64,000 nucleotides of DNA, taken from NCBI GenBank assembly GCA_902587325.1, contig CACIKV010000001.1, forward strand, positions 1-64,000. The letters run 5' to 3'. The translations under genes were made by a program, and so were the position numbers. This document shows, one piece after another, positions 28,367-37,335 of this stretch (position 1 is its first letter; every line of letters starts with the position of its first letter). This stretch comes from an uncultured Bacteroidota bacterium. GTDB lineage: Bacteria; Bacteroidota; Bacteroidia; Flavobacteriales; Flavobacteriaceae. The notes under the pieces are model-generated. The model ran no database searches, was not told the origin of the DNA, and was given only the letters and a program-made list of their open reading frames with translations.

Positions 28367-28391
28367 CGTTAATTATAAAATTAGTCTATAA

Positions 28392-29114
28392 ATGTTAAAG
28401 TCTTTTAAAAAATTTATCAATTTATTTTTTGTTTACCTTTTAATAACCTCATGTACAAATTATAATAAGATAACAATAACAAAATTAGAAAACTCACCAC
28501 CTTTTGAAAACGCAAGTCTTTCGCTCCAAGAAATGAAAATTGAAAATAATGAACATTTTTTCTTATTTGAGTCTGAAAATTATAACCTTGGAGATCAAAC
28601 TGAGATAATTACTGATTATAAATTAGCAAATTCTAATTTAGGACAACATATCCATTTAATTGTGAATAATGGTCCATATTCTGCTCATTATGATGAAGAA
28701 TTCTCTAAAATTCTACAAAATGAGTCGAATGTTATTTTAGCTTTTCTTTCCAGATCATATCACGAATCTGTAAAAAATAAAAATGCTTTTATTTTAACAC
28801 AAACTGGTAATAATAATACTAATTTAAATAATGAGTTCTTGTTTTACAGTAGACCAAAAGGTACATATAAAAATGATGAAACAGAAAAAATATTGCTCGA
28901 CTTTTACCTTGTTAATACTGAGATTTCTAAAAATGGCAATAGTGTGAGAGTAACAATAAATGACTCTGAATTTTATATTTATGAATGGTCACCATACGTT
29001 ATTTCAGGTCTTCCAAAGGGTGAAACAAACATCAAATTAGAATTATTAAATAAAGAAAATCAACTAATTCAAACTAAGTTTAACCCTTCATCAAGGACTA
29101 TAATTCTTGAATGA
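28392..29114 (+). CDS. Lipoprotein of unknown function
   Basis: A 240-residue lipoprotein (LLITSC, Cys21). A central stretch, GQHIHLIVNNGPYSAHYDE, holds two His near Tyr and acidic residues and looks like a metal- or ligand-binding turn. The C-terminal 70 residues look like a beta-sandwich (SVRVTINDSEFYIYEW; GETNIKLELLN). I do not recognise a named family with confidence. Confidence 0.75.
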   Translation: MLKSFKKFINLFFVYLLITSCTNYNKITITKLENSPPFENASLSLQEMKIENNEHFFLFESENYNLGDQTEIITDYKLANSNLGQHIHLIVNNGPYSAHYDEEFSKILQNESNVILAFLSRSYHESVKNKNAFILTQTGNNNTNLNNEFLFYSRPKGTYKNDETEKILLDFYLVNTEISKNGNSVRVTINDSEFYIYEWSPYVISGLPKGETNIKLELLNKENQLIQTKFNPSSRTIILE

Positions 29115-29138
29115 TAATTACTTTTTAAGTATAAAGAA

Positions 29139-29975
29139 CTAAAACTTTCTCTTGTAATTATTTTTTTCGTAATCCTCCAGCTCTTCTTTTGAAATTACTT
29201 TTAAAAATGAAGAATGTTGTTCAATTGCATATTCAATTTTCTCAATAATTGATTCAAATGACTCGTTTTCGTAATCAATTTTCAATGGTTGTTTAATTTC
29301 CATTGATTGCAGAATATCCTTCTTCTTAATTCTAATACCCTTTTTGTCGAATGATCTCCTAAAGCCATCTATAACTATAGGTACCACAATAGGTTTAAAT
29401 GTTTTGATAATATGAGCCGTTCCTCTTCTTATTGGTTTAAATGGTGTTGTAGTACCTTGTGGGAAAGTAATTACCCATCCATCATCTAATGCAGTCCCAA
29501 TATTTGAAACATCACTAAATTTAACCTGTCTGCTAATCTCTTTACCTTTTTCTCTCCATGTTCTTTGAATTGAAATTGAACCAGCATAAGCCAAAACTTT
29601 TGCAAGAATACTCGACTTCATGGTGTCGCGAGCAGCAATGTAGTAGATATTTAATTTTGGATTCCAAAGATATCCTACATTTTTAATTGAATCATCTCTA
29701 CCACTTAAGCTAGCATTAAAAACATGAAGCATTGCCACAACGTCAGCAAAATACGTTTGATGATTAGAAACAAATAAAACTTTATTTTGAGGTAAATTAT
29801 TTAAAATTTTCGAACCCTCAATTTTTAACTGGTTAAATCCTTTGAATCTTCTATGTGTCAACCACCCAAAAATTCTTATTAACCATTTTTTAATATATAG
29901 ATTATGTCCGAAAGGATTTTTTTTAAACAGAGACACTCTTAATAAATTCGCAGCAAAGATATTATTATTTATCAT
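29139..29975 (-). CDS. PlsC-like 1-acylglycerol-3-phosphate acyltransferase family protein
   Basis: A 278-residue membrane-associated acyltransferase. Motif I reads SNHQTYFAD (His72, Asp78), with five residues between His and Asp where the usual PlsC form has four. Motif III reads FPQGTTTPFKP, where Glu is normally found in FPEGT. Both can be accepted as divergent versions of the family signature. It would transfer an acyl chain to a lysolipid-like acceptor in the inner membrane. The exact acceptor is not known. Confidence 0.82.
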   Translation of the reverse strand: MINNNIFAANLLRVSLFKKNPFGHNLYIKKWLIRIFGWLTHRRFKGFNQLKIEGSKILNNLPQNKVLFVSNHQTYFADVVAMLHVFNASLSGRDDSIKNVGYLWNPKLNIYYIAARDTMKSSILAKVLAYAGSISIQRTWREKGKEISRQVKFSDVSNIGTALDDGWVITFPQGTTTPFKPIRRGTAHIIKTFKPIVVPIVIDGFRRSFDKKGIRIKKKDILQSMEIKQPLKIDYENESFESIIEKIEYAIEQHSSFLKVISKEELEDYEKNNYKRKF

Positions 29976-30067
29976 TTTATATAACTACACGAGATCATTT
30001 AAAATGATAATTGAAGCTTAATACCAGCATATAGTAACTCAGCTAAAATTTTATTTTTAAATTTAAA

Positions 30068-30772
30068 ATGATTTTAAATATGACCTTATTTCAAAAAATA
30101 TTTGTTTTTACTTTGGTTTGCATATTCTTTTCATGTGACAACAAAAAAAAATATAAAAACAAAGAAATTAATATTACTAAAAAAAATAGTGTAAAACCAA
30201 ACCAAAAAAAAGAAAATAAAATTTTTGTTTTAGATGATAAGAATGCTATTCCCTTTTTTTATGAATATGCTAAAGTTAATAAAGAAAATAAAATAAGAAT
30301 TGAGACCAAATTTGGGAATATTGATGTCAGGCTGTTTGATGAAACACCATACCACAGATCTAATTTTATTTATTTAACAAAAAAGAAATATTTTGATGGA
30401 ACTTTTTTCCACAGAGTTGTTAAAGATTTTATCATTCAAGGTGGGAACTCAGACTCATACGAAATTTCAAAAAGAAGAAGAAATATAGGTAGATATCTCT
30501 TACCGCCGGATACTAATAAAGGTTTTAAGCATCACAGAGGTGTTATTTCTATGCCAAGCAGCAACATTGATAACCCTTATAAATTAGCATCACCATATGA
30601 GTTTTTTATTGTTCAGAGTAAAAATGGCGCATATCATCTTGATAAAAATTATACGGTTTTCGGTGAGGTGATAAATGGTTTAAGTGTGGTTGATAGAATT
30701 AGCAATTTAGAGACTGATAAAAGAGAATGGCCAATGGAAAATATTAAAATGAAAGTTTATATAATTGATTAG
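30068..30772 (+). CDS. Cyclophilin-type peptidyl-prolyl cis-trans isomerase lipoprotein
   Basis: A 234-residue lipoprotein (CIFFSC). A Lys-rich linker of about 40 residues leads to a cyclophilin domain (from IRIETKFGNIDVRLFDE) with FFHRVVKDFIIQGG holding the catalytic Arg, and a later YTVFGEVINGLSVVD. It helps fold exported proteins. The second ATG (30080) also fits the signal. It overlaps the convergent 60-residue gene by 4 bases. Confidence 0.93.
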   Translation: MILNMTLFQKIFVFTLVCIFFSCDNKKKYKNKEINITKKNSVKPNQKKENKIFVLDDKNAIPFFYEYAKVNKENKIRIETKFGNIDVRLFDETPYHRSNFIYLTKKKYFDGTFFHRVVKDFIIQGGNSDSYEISKRRRNIGRYLLPPDTNKGFKHHRGVISMPSSNIDNPYKLASPYEFFIVQSKNGAYHLDKNYTVFGEVINGLSVVDRISNLETDKREWPMENIKMKVYIID

Positions 30773-30951
30773 ATAACTCCGATCAAATGCGGATGTTTAG
30801 TTATATAATTCTCTACCCACAATCTCAATTCATTGTATTCATGCGGTAAAAGCACTTTTGAAGCTTTTTTAAGTTCTTTTTTGAATAAAGAAACACTGAA
30901 ACTGACCTTAATTAATACACTTTTTGTATACTCAAAAACTCTTCGAGGCAT
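30769..30951 (-). CDS. Conserved small protein of Flavobacteriia
   Basis: A 60-residue basic protein (MPRRVFEYTKSVLIKVSF, then LLPHEYNELRLWVENYI). From memory, short proteins beginning MPRR-FEYTK are common in Flavobacteriia, with no known function. Mostly helical, no signal peptide. It overlaps the cyclophilin stop by 4 bases. Confidence 0.72.
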   Translation of the reverse strand: MPRRVFEYTKSVLIKVSFSVSLFKKELKKASKVLLPHEYNELRLWVENYITKHPHLIGVI

Positions 30952-30996
30952 TTGTTAAAATTATATATTTTGTAACTAAAAACATTTAAAAAAAAG

Positions 30997-31440
30997 TTAA
31001 AATTTTCTTTTGAAACTCCACTCAAATTTAAAATCTGATACAACATCCCCTACTTCATCAATTCCTTTTGAAAACATTATAATTTTGTTAGTGGGGTTCT
31101 TTTCATCAAGGTTGTCAAAAATATTTTTTAATTCACCACCTTGAACACAATTAAATTTTATCCTGCCAACTGCTTTTTTATAAAAATTCGATGAACTTGA
31201 TATTACTAACATTGAAACATTAATTTTTCTATCATTAATTTGTTTTGAAACTAACATACCTGTTGACAATTCAGCAGCCATTCCTTGTACTGCCCAAAAT
31301 ATAGATTTAAATGGATTTTTATTAAACCAGTTAAGTTTTACGCTAACAACACATTCATTATTATTAATAGACTTAACTCTGACTCCTGACCAATAAGCTG
31401 AGGGTAGTTTAAAAAAAAGGAAATAATTTATAGAGAACAT
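30997..31440 (-). CDS. DUF4442 hotdog-fold protein
   Basis: A 147-residue protein matching the DUF4442 (thioesterase-like hotdog) pattern: LFFKLPSAYWSGVRVK, then KNPFKSIFWAVQGMAAELSTG. Such proteins are presumed acyl-CoA thioesterase relatives without a proven substrate. Its ATG overlaps the last base of trxB by one base, so the two are probably one transcript. Confidence 0.85.
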   Translation of the reverse strand: MFSINYFLFFKLPSAYWSGVRVKSINNNECVVSVKLNWFNKNPFKSIFWAVQGMAAELSTGMLVSKQINDRKINVSMLVISSSSNFYKKAVGRIKFNCVQGGELKNIFDNLDEKNPTNKIIMFSKGIDEVGDVVSDFKFEWSFKRKF

Positions 31441-32384
31441 TAACTATCTATTGAAGCTAGATATCTTTCAGCGTCTAGTGCTGCCATACATCCTGTTCCA
31501 GCAGCAGTTACTGCTTGTCTGTATTCTTTGTCTTGAACGTCACCTGATGCAAAAACACCAGGTAAATTTGTTTTTGTTGTCTTTCCATCTGTAATAATAT
31601 ATCCATTATCATCCATTTCAAGTTGACCCTTAAATATATCGGTATTTGGTTTATGGCCAATAGCAACAAAAAATCCTGTAATTGGAATGGTATCAGTTAA
31701 ATTTGTTTTATTATTAATTAATTTCAAACCTTCAACAACACTTTGACCAATAACTTCCTCAACTTCAGTATTATATCTAACAACAATATTTTTCCTAGAA
31801 TTGACGCGATGTTGCATGGCTTTAGATGCTCTCATTACATCTCTCCTGACTAACATTGTTACCTTTGAACAAATATTTGACAAATATGTAGCCTCTTCAG
31901 CAGCTGTATCGCCTCCACCAACAATTGCAACCTCTTGTCCTTTATAAAAAAATCCGTCACAAACTGCACATGCTGAAACTCCGCCACCTATTAATCTTTG
32001 TTCACTTTCAATACCTAGGTATTTAGCGCTTGCTCCAGTTGAAATTATAACTGTTTTTGCATGAACTTTAGTCTCATTATTTATTACAATTTCATGAAAA
32101 TCATTAATCTCAGAACTCAATTTCACATTAGTAACTTCACCTATCCTTACATCAGTACCAAATCTTTCAGCTTGTTCTTTCAATTCTAACATCATTTTAG
32201 GACCATCAATTCCATTCGGATAGCCTGGAAAATTATCAACATCTGTTGTAGTTGTAAGTTGGCCTCCAGGTTCCATACCAGTGTAGAGAACGGGTTTTAA
32301 ATCAGCTCTTGAAGCATAAATAGCAGCTGTATAACCAGCTGGACCAGAACCTATAATTATTGTCTTTAATTTTTCAATTGACAT
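31440..32384 (-). CDS. trxB: Thioredoxin reductase
   Basis: A 314-residue flavoenzyme that passes electrons from NADPH to thioredoxin. The FAD loop is IIGSGPAGYTAAIYA (residues 10-24), the redox pair is Cys139-Cys142 in SACAVCDGFF, the NADPH loop is AIVGGGDTAAEEA, and the C-terminal FAD motif is GVFASGDVQDKEYRQAVTAAG. Length and motif order are normal. The soluble cytoplasmic location follows from the lack of a signal. Confidence 0.97.
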   Translation of the reverse strand: MSIEKLKTIIIGSGPAGYTAAIYASRADLKPVLYTGMEPGGQLTTTTDVDNFPGYPNGIDGPKMMLELKEQAERFGTDVRIGEVTNVKLSSEINDFHEIVINNETKVHAKTVIISTGASAKYLGIESEQRLIGGGVSACAVCDGFFYKGQEVAIVGGGDTAAEEATYLSNICSKVTMLVRRDVMRASKAMQHRVNSRKNIVVRYNTEVEEVIGQSVVEGLKLINNKTNLTDTIPITGFFVAIGHKPNTDIFKGQLEMDDNGYIITDGKTTKTNLPGVFASGDVQDKEYRQAVTAAGTGCMAALDAERYLASIDS

Positions 32385-32508
32385 CGACCAAAAATAATAT
32401 AAAAAACATTTTTATGTGGTTTTTTTTAAACCAATTAATTTTAGGTTATTAACAATTATCTATTTATTTGTTGTTAACAGAAAGAGTCATATATTTGCTG
32501 CCGTTTTT

Positions 32509-32583
32509 CGGGGTGTAGCGTAGCCCGGTTATCGCGCCGCGTTTGGGACGCGGAGGTCGCAGGTTCGAATCCTGCCACCCCGA
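32509..32583 (+). tRNA. tRNA-Pro (anticodon TGG)
   Basis: Acceptor arms CGGGGTG/CACCCCG, anticodon stem CCGCG/CGCGG with loop TTTGGGA giving TGG, T-loop TTCGAAT and discriminator A. CCA is not encoded. A partial, diverged copy of a tRNA-Pro 3' end is found at 34155-34181. Confidence 0.96.
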
Positions 32584-32588
32584 CACTT

Positions 32589-32630
32589 AAAAATTCCAAT
32601 TAGTTGATTATCAGTTGATTGGATTTTTTT
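32589..32630 (+). terminator. Intrinsic terminator of tRNA-Pro(TGG)
   Basis: AAAATTCCAAT pairs with ATTGGATTTT with one bulged base, followed by a run of T. Standard tRNA terminator position, 6 bases after the gene. Confidence 0.7.
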
Positions 32631-32634
32631 ATTA

Positions 32635-32651
32635 TGGATACTAAGTATCCA
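32635..32651. repeat. Palindrome TGGATAC-TAA-GTATCCA (left boundary)
   Basis: A 7-bp perfect inverted repeat around TAA. A related and longer palindrome, sharing TGGATACTAA, is at 34074-34096. The pair brackets the EF-hand gene pieces. Confidence 0.6.
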
Positions 32652-32657
32652 AATCAA

Positions 32658-33083
32658 CTAACTTCTTAATGATTTAGTGTTTTTGTTGAGTGTGTATAGT
32701 TGGTATGTATTAATTCCAGTTAATAAATTATTAAGATTTATTTTAGAACCAATACTTTTTAGATTAGAACTTAAAGATGAATTAAGACTTTTTAGTGAAT
32801 CGTTTATCATCATATTTCCCTGACTTACTGTCTTTACTGTCTTATTTAATCTGTTCAAATTTATTTGATTCATAATTGACATTTTTAATATTTCATTTGT
32901 TATGGATATTTCCATTTTATTAATTGAAAACATTAAATCATCTAATTTAGAACCAATATTTTCTAATTTATTAGAAACCTCATTTTCCCAATTAGAGTTG
33001 AAAATATTTAATTTATCTAATGTCAAATAAATTTCATTAAATGTTAAAAGGTCTTTTTCCACCAATGATATTATCATTATCAT
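32658..33083 (-). pseudogene. Coiled-coil C-terminal part of a frameshifted protein
   Basis: From the first ATG the frame gives 141 residues, with repeating Leu/Ile/Met heptads (residues 30-100) that suggest a coiled coil, and the ending NNLLTGINTYQLYTLNKNTKSLRS. The frame stays open upstream to about 33190 without any ATG, and directly meets the end of the upstream frame. Removing one base from the five-T run at 33189-33193 would join the two frames into one protein of about 450 residues. It is most likely the C-terminal part of a broken gene, or of a single gene with a sequencing error. Confidence 0.6.
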
Positions 33084-33180
33084 TGAATTATAAGAGAGTA
33101 GATTAAATGTGTCAATTTGATTTTTTAAAACTCCTGTAAATTCTTTGAGTTGATAGGTGTTTTTGGAGGTTTTTATTTTT

Positions 33181-34014
33181 TCAAACTGTTTTTATATTTT
33201 CTCTTTTAGTCTTTAAATAGTTTGAAACTTGAATAAATTTTGTAATGTGATTTTGGTCAATATCAATAATTGAAACTTGATGTTTTTTGAGTAGGTTCAT
33301 AAAGTCATCTTGTCCTTGATTAAAATCAATTATTCCATCACTATCTGTGTCAAATTCCTTTGAAATATCTGAAATGTCTTTTTTTAATACTTCTTTTCTT
33401 TTTTGATCTTTCCAATATTGTTCTTGTTTTTGTTTTAACCATTTTTCTTTTTTAATTCTTTTCTCTTCCTCTTGTAATTTAAATCTTTTTTCATCTTCTT
33501 TCTTCTTTTTCTTCAATCTTTCTTTGTGGATTGAACGTTGTTTATCAAACTCTTCAGGAAGTTTATTAATGAACTCTTCAAAGACTTGATATTCAAGTTT
33601 AGTTATTTGAAGTTGTTCTCTTCTTTTACCAAAATAAACATAATATAGTTCACCAAAAATTCCACCTGAATTAATAGTAAAAATCTTGTTAAACTCATCA
33701 ATTGATTCTATTTCATAAATATTAATTCTCTCTACATAATCATCAAGTCTACATTTGATTCCACTTCCACCTAGATAAGAGGGATCTGAGACTAAAATAC
33801 CAGATTTAAATCCATAATTACCTTCTACAGTAAAATCAATGTTTAAACCATGAAGATTATATTCCCAATATTTTTCTTCTAATTCATTACCCCAAATTAT
33901 TGGTTTTTTAAAACCATTTAATAATCCTCCCTTATTTGATTTACTTTTATCATACTTCTCTATTATTTTTTTCAATAGTGGGTATGCATTAAGTTTGAAT
34001 TTATTTTTGTCCAT
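33181..34014 (-). CDS. EF-hand/coiled-coil protein, N-terminal part of a frameshifted gene
   Basis: A 277-residue product starting at ATG 34014 (a GTG three codons earlier is less likely). The first 150 residues contain beta-rich segments (NYGFKSGILVSDPSYLGG, FGELYYVYFGKRR). A long, highly charged Lys/Glu helix follows (about 155-215), then one EF-hand-like loop DTDSDGIIDFNQ whose last position is Gln, not Glu. No signal peptide. I recall similar EF-hand proteins ending in a coiled coil; here that end is in another frame. Function unknown. Confidence 0.65.
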   Translation of the reverse strand: MDKNKFKLNAYPLLKKIIEKYDKSKSNKGGLLNGFKKPIIWGNELEEKYWEYNLHGLNIDFTVEGNYGFKSGILVSDPSYLGGSGIKCRLDDYVERINIYEIESIDEFNKIFTINSGGIFGELYYVYFGKRREQLQITKLEYQVFEEFINKLPEEFDKQRSIHKERLKKKKKEDEKRFKLQEEEKRIKKEKWLKQKQEQYWKDQKRKEVLKKDISDISKEFDTDSDGIIDFNQGQDDFMNLLKKHQVSIIDIDQNHITKFIQVSNYLKTKRENIKTV

Positions 34015-34073
34015 TGATGTCACTAAAAATAAACAAAACTTTCTTAAAAAAAATAACTTTCATGTTAGAAAAG

Positions 34074-34096
34074 TTTGGATACTAATAGTATCCAAA
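34074..34096. repeat. Palindrome TTTGGATAC-TAATA-GTATCCAAA (right boundary)
   Basis: A 9-bp perfect inverted repeat around TAATA. It shares TGGATACTAA with the left palindrome at 32635. Confidence 0.65.
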
Positions 34097-34154
34097 ATGG
34101 GTGAAAATGTAGTAAAAAATGGATTTTTCTCCTGTGTATACGAAGGAAACAAGG

Positions 34155-34181
34155 GTAGGTTCAGATTCTGTCAACCCGACT
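34155..34181 (+). repeat. Degenerate tRNA-Pro 3'-end copy (possible attR)
   Basis: The segment reads like a T-arm and the 3' acceptor strand of tRNA-Pro: AGGTTCAGATTCTGTC then AACCCGACT. I count about 6 mismatches against 25 bases of the tRNA-Pro(TGG) gene 1.6 kb upstream, and about 5 in 28 against tRNA-Pro(GGG) at 54689. No other part of a cloverleaf is present, so this is not a working tRNA. Confidence 0.5.
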
Positions 34182-34333
34182 AAAATTCCTTAAAATTTAC
34201 ATCACCACTACAATAGATTTGAGTAGCATCATACTACTTTACATCAAAATTACATAACTATACAAAATTTATTATATTTTTGCTTTCAGTTAGTAATATT
34301 TTTTTTATATAAATAACTCATTTACAATATTTT

Positions 34334-37099
34334 ATGTACAAATATTTATTATTATTAGTAATGTTTCTCGATGTGTTTTCACAAGAACTGTCACCTATAC
34401 AATCATTCGACATGGATGAATATAATGCTAATGGACAAAACTGGATGATTTCACAAAGCAGTGATAAAAATTTATTTTTTGCAAATAATGATGGATTATT
34501 AAAGTTTAATGGTAATGAATGGTCTCTTTTTAAAACACCTAGAAACACTATAATTCGATCTGTAAAATGTATTGATAGTATAGTATACACTGGACAAAGC
34601 AATGACTTTGGTTTTTGGAATAAAAGTGAAAATGGTTCTTACTCTTACACTTCAATTCCAGATGAATATAATTTTAAGTTCTCTGATTACGATGAAGAGT
34701 TTTGGAATATTTTAAAATTTAAAAATTGGATTGTTTTTCAATCTTTCTCTAGATTAATTTTTTATGATCCAAATTCAAAAGAAATAAATACTATTAAGCC
34801 GGAAGGAGGTGTATGGAAATCATTTGTTATAAATGATAATTTATATTTTTTTATAGTAAATAGAGGAATATATAAAATCGAAAAAGGTACTTATAAACCA
34901 TTTAATACAAATATTATTTTTTCAAAGGAAAATATTATAAATCTATTTGTATCTAACAATCGATTGTTAGCTTTAACTGAATATTCTGGATTTTTTGAAT
35001 TATCCAATAAAAATAAAGTTTCTAAATGGGAGTCATATATTAATGAAACGGATGAATTGACAGTTTACTCAGCTATTAATAACTCAGATGGTTCATTTTC
35101 AATTGGTACAATCAAAAAAGGATTAATAAAATTAGATAAAAACGGAAAACTAATAGAGATATTAGATAAGAAAAATTCTATCATTAATAATACAGTTTTA
35201 TCAATTTATGAAGACATTAATAATAACTTATGGTTAGGTTTAGATAATGGTATATCAGTAGTAAACTACAGTTCAGCATTTAAAATATATGATGATTATG
35301 AGGGAAAAATTGGTACTGTTTATGCGTTCAAAAAATTTAATAATAATATCTATGTAGGCACAAATCAAGGATTATACTACAAAAATGACTCTCCAGGAAG
35401 TGATTTTACTTTAGTGGAAGGAATGGCAGGACAAGTTTGGACTTTAGAAATTGTTGATGGTGAACTTTTTTGTGGGCATAATAATGGAACTTATATTTTG
35501 AATAATGGTAATGTTAAAAAAATTGAAGGTACCCAAGGGTCATGGACTTTTAGAAAATCTAAATCAAAAGATTTAATTTTTGAGGGAAATTATTATGGTA
35601 TCAATGTTTTACAAAAGAAGAATAATAAATGGGAGAAAAAGAATAATATTTCTGGATTTGATATTTCTTCTAGATTTTTTGAATTAACAGAAAATAATAA
35701 GATCATAGTTGTTCATGGCTTCAGGGGTGTGTATAAGTTAACTTTGGATTCAAATTATGAAAATTTTGAATCAGTTGAAATAGATTCATTATCAATAGAT
35801 GGAAATCCAGGTTTGTCCAAATTCAATCAAAAAATATATTATAAAAATAAAAATGCGATATATTATTATAATGAATCTAAAGATTCATTTGTTAAGGATA
35901 ATTTATTGACTATTGCTGCTAATCCTACTGGTTTGATTAGAACAGACAGCAATAAACTTTGGATTTTTTCAAAAGATAAAATATACTATGCATTCAACGA
36001 TGATGTTAATAATGAGGTAATATTAAAATCAGTTTTAATACCAGAAAAATTTAAGAGAACTGTTTTTGAAAATATTTCGTCTACAGAAAATGAAATTAAT
36101 ATAATTGGTACAACAAACGGCTATATCTCATTAGATTTAAATAAATACAAACTTTCTAATAAAAATTTTACAATTGATAAAATTGAAGTAAACTCTGTTG
36201 ATTCTAGTCCATATTTAATTGATAATAAAAGTGATTTTATTTTAAAATATAAGGAGAATAATATTTCTTTTAATTTTAGTGTAACTAATTATCAGTTATT
36301 TGAAAAAAATGAATTCCAATACAGATTAATTGGATATAATGATAATTGGAGTAATTGGACAGAAAAGCCATCTATTTCTTACAATAATTTAATTTATGGT
36401 AAATATACTTTTGAAGTAAGAACAAAAAATGGAAGTTTGATAAATCCCGAAAAAAAGAAAATTTCGTTTAGAATTTCAAGGCCTTGGTATTTATCAAATT
36501 TTATGTACATAAATTATAGTTTGATTGCTGGGTTAATGGTTTTTTTAACTAATAGATATACAAGAAGGTATTATATATGGAAAGAAAAGAGAATTGAAAA
36601 AATTAACAGAGAAAAATTAAAAATAAAAGAAATCGAAAGAAAAGAGAGTATTGCGACTTTAGAAAATGAAAAATTACAACAGGATATTGAAAATAAAAAC
36701 AGAGAACTAGCTGTATCTACAATGAGCATGATAAAAAAGAATCAATTTTTAAATATGATAAAAAATGAATTAAAAAAGACCAAAGATGATAAGCAGATTA
36801 AAAAAGTAATTAAAACAATTGATAGTAATTTAAACAATGAGGATGATTGGAGATTTTTTGAAGAAGCATTTAATAATGCTGATAGAGAGTTTCTTAAAAA
36901 GATCAAATCTATGCACGAAAACTTAACTAAAAATGATTTAAAACTCTGTGCATATCTCAGATTAAACCTATCCTCTAAGGACATAGCTCCTTTACTTAAT
37001 ATATCTTTAAGAAGTGTTGAAATAAAAAGATATAGACTTAGAAAAAAAATTCAATTATCTCATAATGAGGGTCTTACAGAATATATATTGTCAATTTAA
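34334..37099 (+). CDS. SusR-like membrane sensor/regulator (propeller, Y_Y_Y, LuxR-type HTH)
   Basis: A 921-residue protein. After a signal peptide come two-component-regulator propeller repeats (e.g. NNLWLGLDNGISVVNY), a Y_Y_Y domain (about 640-715), one transmembrane helix (about 722-742), a coiled coil and a C-terminal LuxR-type HTH (862-921, LSSKDIAPLLNISLRSVEIKRYR). There is no kinase or receiver domain, so this follows the SusR plan: a periplasmic sensor with a cytoplasmic DNA-binding domain. It is directly upstream of the laminarin susC and is the likely activator of that cluster. Confidence 0.9.
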   Translation: MYKYLLLLVMFLDVFSQELSPIQSFDMDEYNANGQNWMISQSSDKNLFFANNDGLLKFNGNEWSLFKTPRNTIIRSVKCIDSIVYTGQSNDFGFWNKSENGSYSYTSIPDEYNFKFSDYDEEFWNILKFKNWIVFQSFSRLIFYDPNSKEINTIKPEGGVWKSFVINDNLYFFIVNRGIYKIEKGTYKPFNTNIIFSKENIINLFVSNNRLLALTEYSGFFELSNKNKVSKWESYINETDELTVYSAINNSDGSFSIGTIKKGLIKLDKNGKLIEILDKKNSIINNTVLSIYEDINNNLWLGLDNGISVVNYSSAFKIYDDYEGKIGTVYAFKKFNNNIYVGTNQGLYYKNDSPGSDFTLVEGMAGQVWTLEIVDGELFCGHNNGTYILNNGNVKKIEGTQGSWTFRKSKSKDLIFEGNYYGINVLQKKNNKWEKKNNISGFDISSRFFELTENNKIIVVHGFRGVYKLTLDSNYENFESVEIDSLSIDGNPGLSKFNQKIYYKNKNAIYYYNESKDSFVKDNLLTIAANPTGLIRTDSNKLWIFSKDKIYYAFNDDVNNEVILKSVLIPEKFKRTVFENISSTENEINIIGTTNGYISLDLNKYKLSNKNFTIDKIEVNSVDSSPYLIDNKSDFILKYKENNISFNFSVTNYQLFEKNEFQYRLIGYNDNWSNWTEKPSISYNNLIYGKYTFEVRTKNGSLINPEKKKISFRISRPWYLSNFMYINYSLIAGLMVFLTNRYTRRYYIWKEKRIEKINREKLKIKEIERKESIATLENEKLQQDIENKNRELAVSTMSMIKKNQFLNMIKNELKKTKDDKQIKKVIKTIDSNLNNEDDWRFFEEAFNNADREFLKKIKSMHENLTKNDLKLCAYLRLNLSSKDIAPLLNISLRSVEIKRYRLRKKIQLSHNEGLTEYILSI

Positions 37100-37335
37100 A
37101 CAGTACAATAACTAAATTAATTACCACAACATTAACTCAACATTTAAATAAACCTAACTGATCAAATTCTTATTTTATTTGATTTAAAATGTTTATAACT
37201 TAATTTTTTACTCTGTTTTTTATATAATTATTATAAAAAGATATAATTTTTTATAAAATTGATAATTTGTATAGTTTTTTTATATTTTTTGAGATAAAAA
37301 AAATATTAAGTTTACATTACCAAAAAATATAATTT

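Larger units (their letters stand above)
34015..34333. other. 319-base gap with palindrome and tRNA remnant
   Basis: This stretch contains no convincing gene. It holds the right palindrome (34074-34096), a degenerate tRNA-Pro 3' end (34155-34181), and the presumed promoter of the SusR-like gene. A 62-codon open frame crosses it but shows no protein-like features. Confidence 0.6.

Noticed and set aside
33995-34183. 62-codon plus-strand open frame
   Set aside because: It crosses a palindrome and the tRNA remnant, overlaps another start region and has no recognisable pattern.
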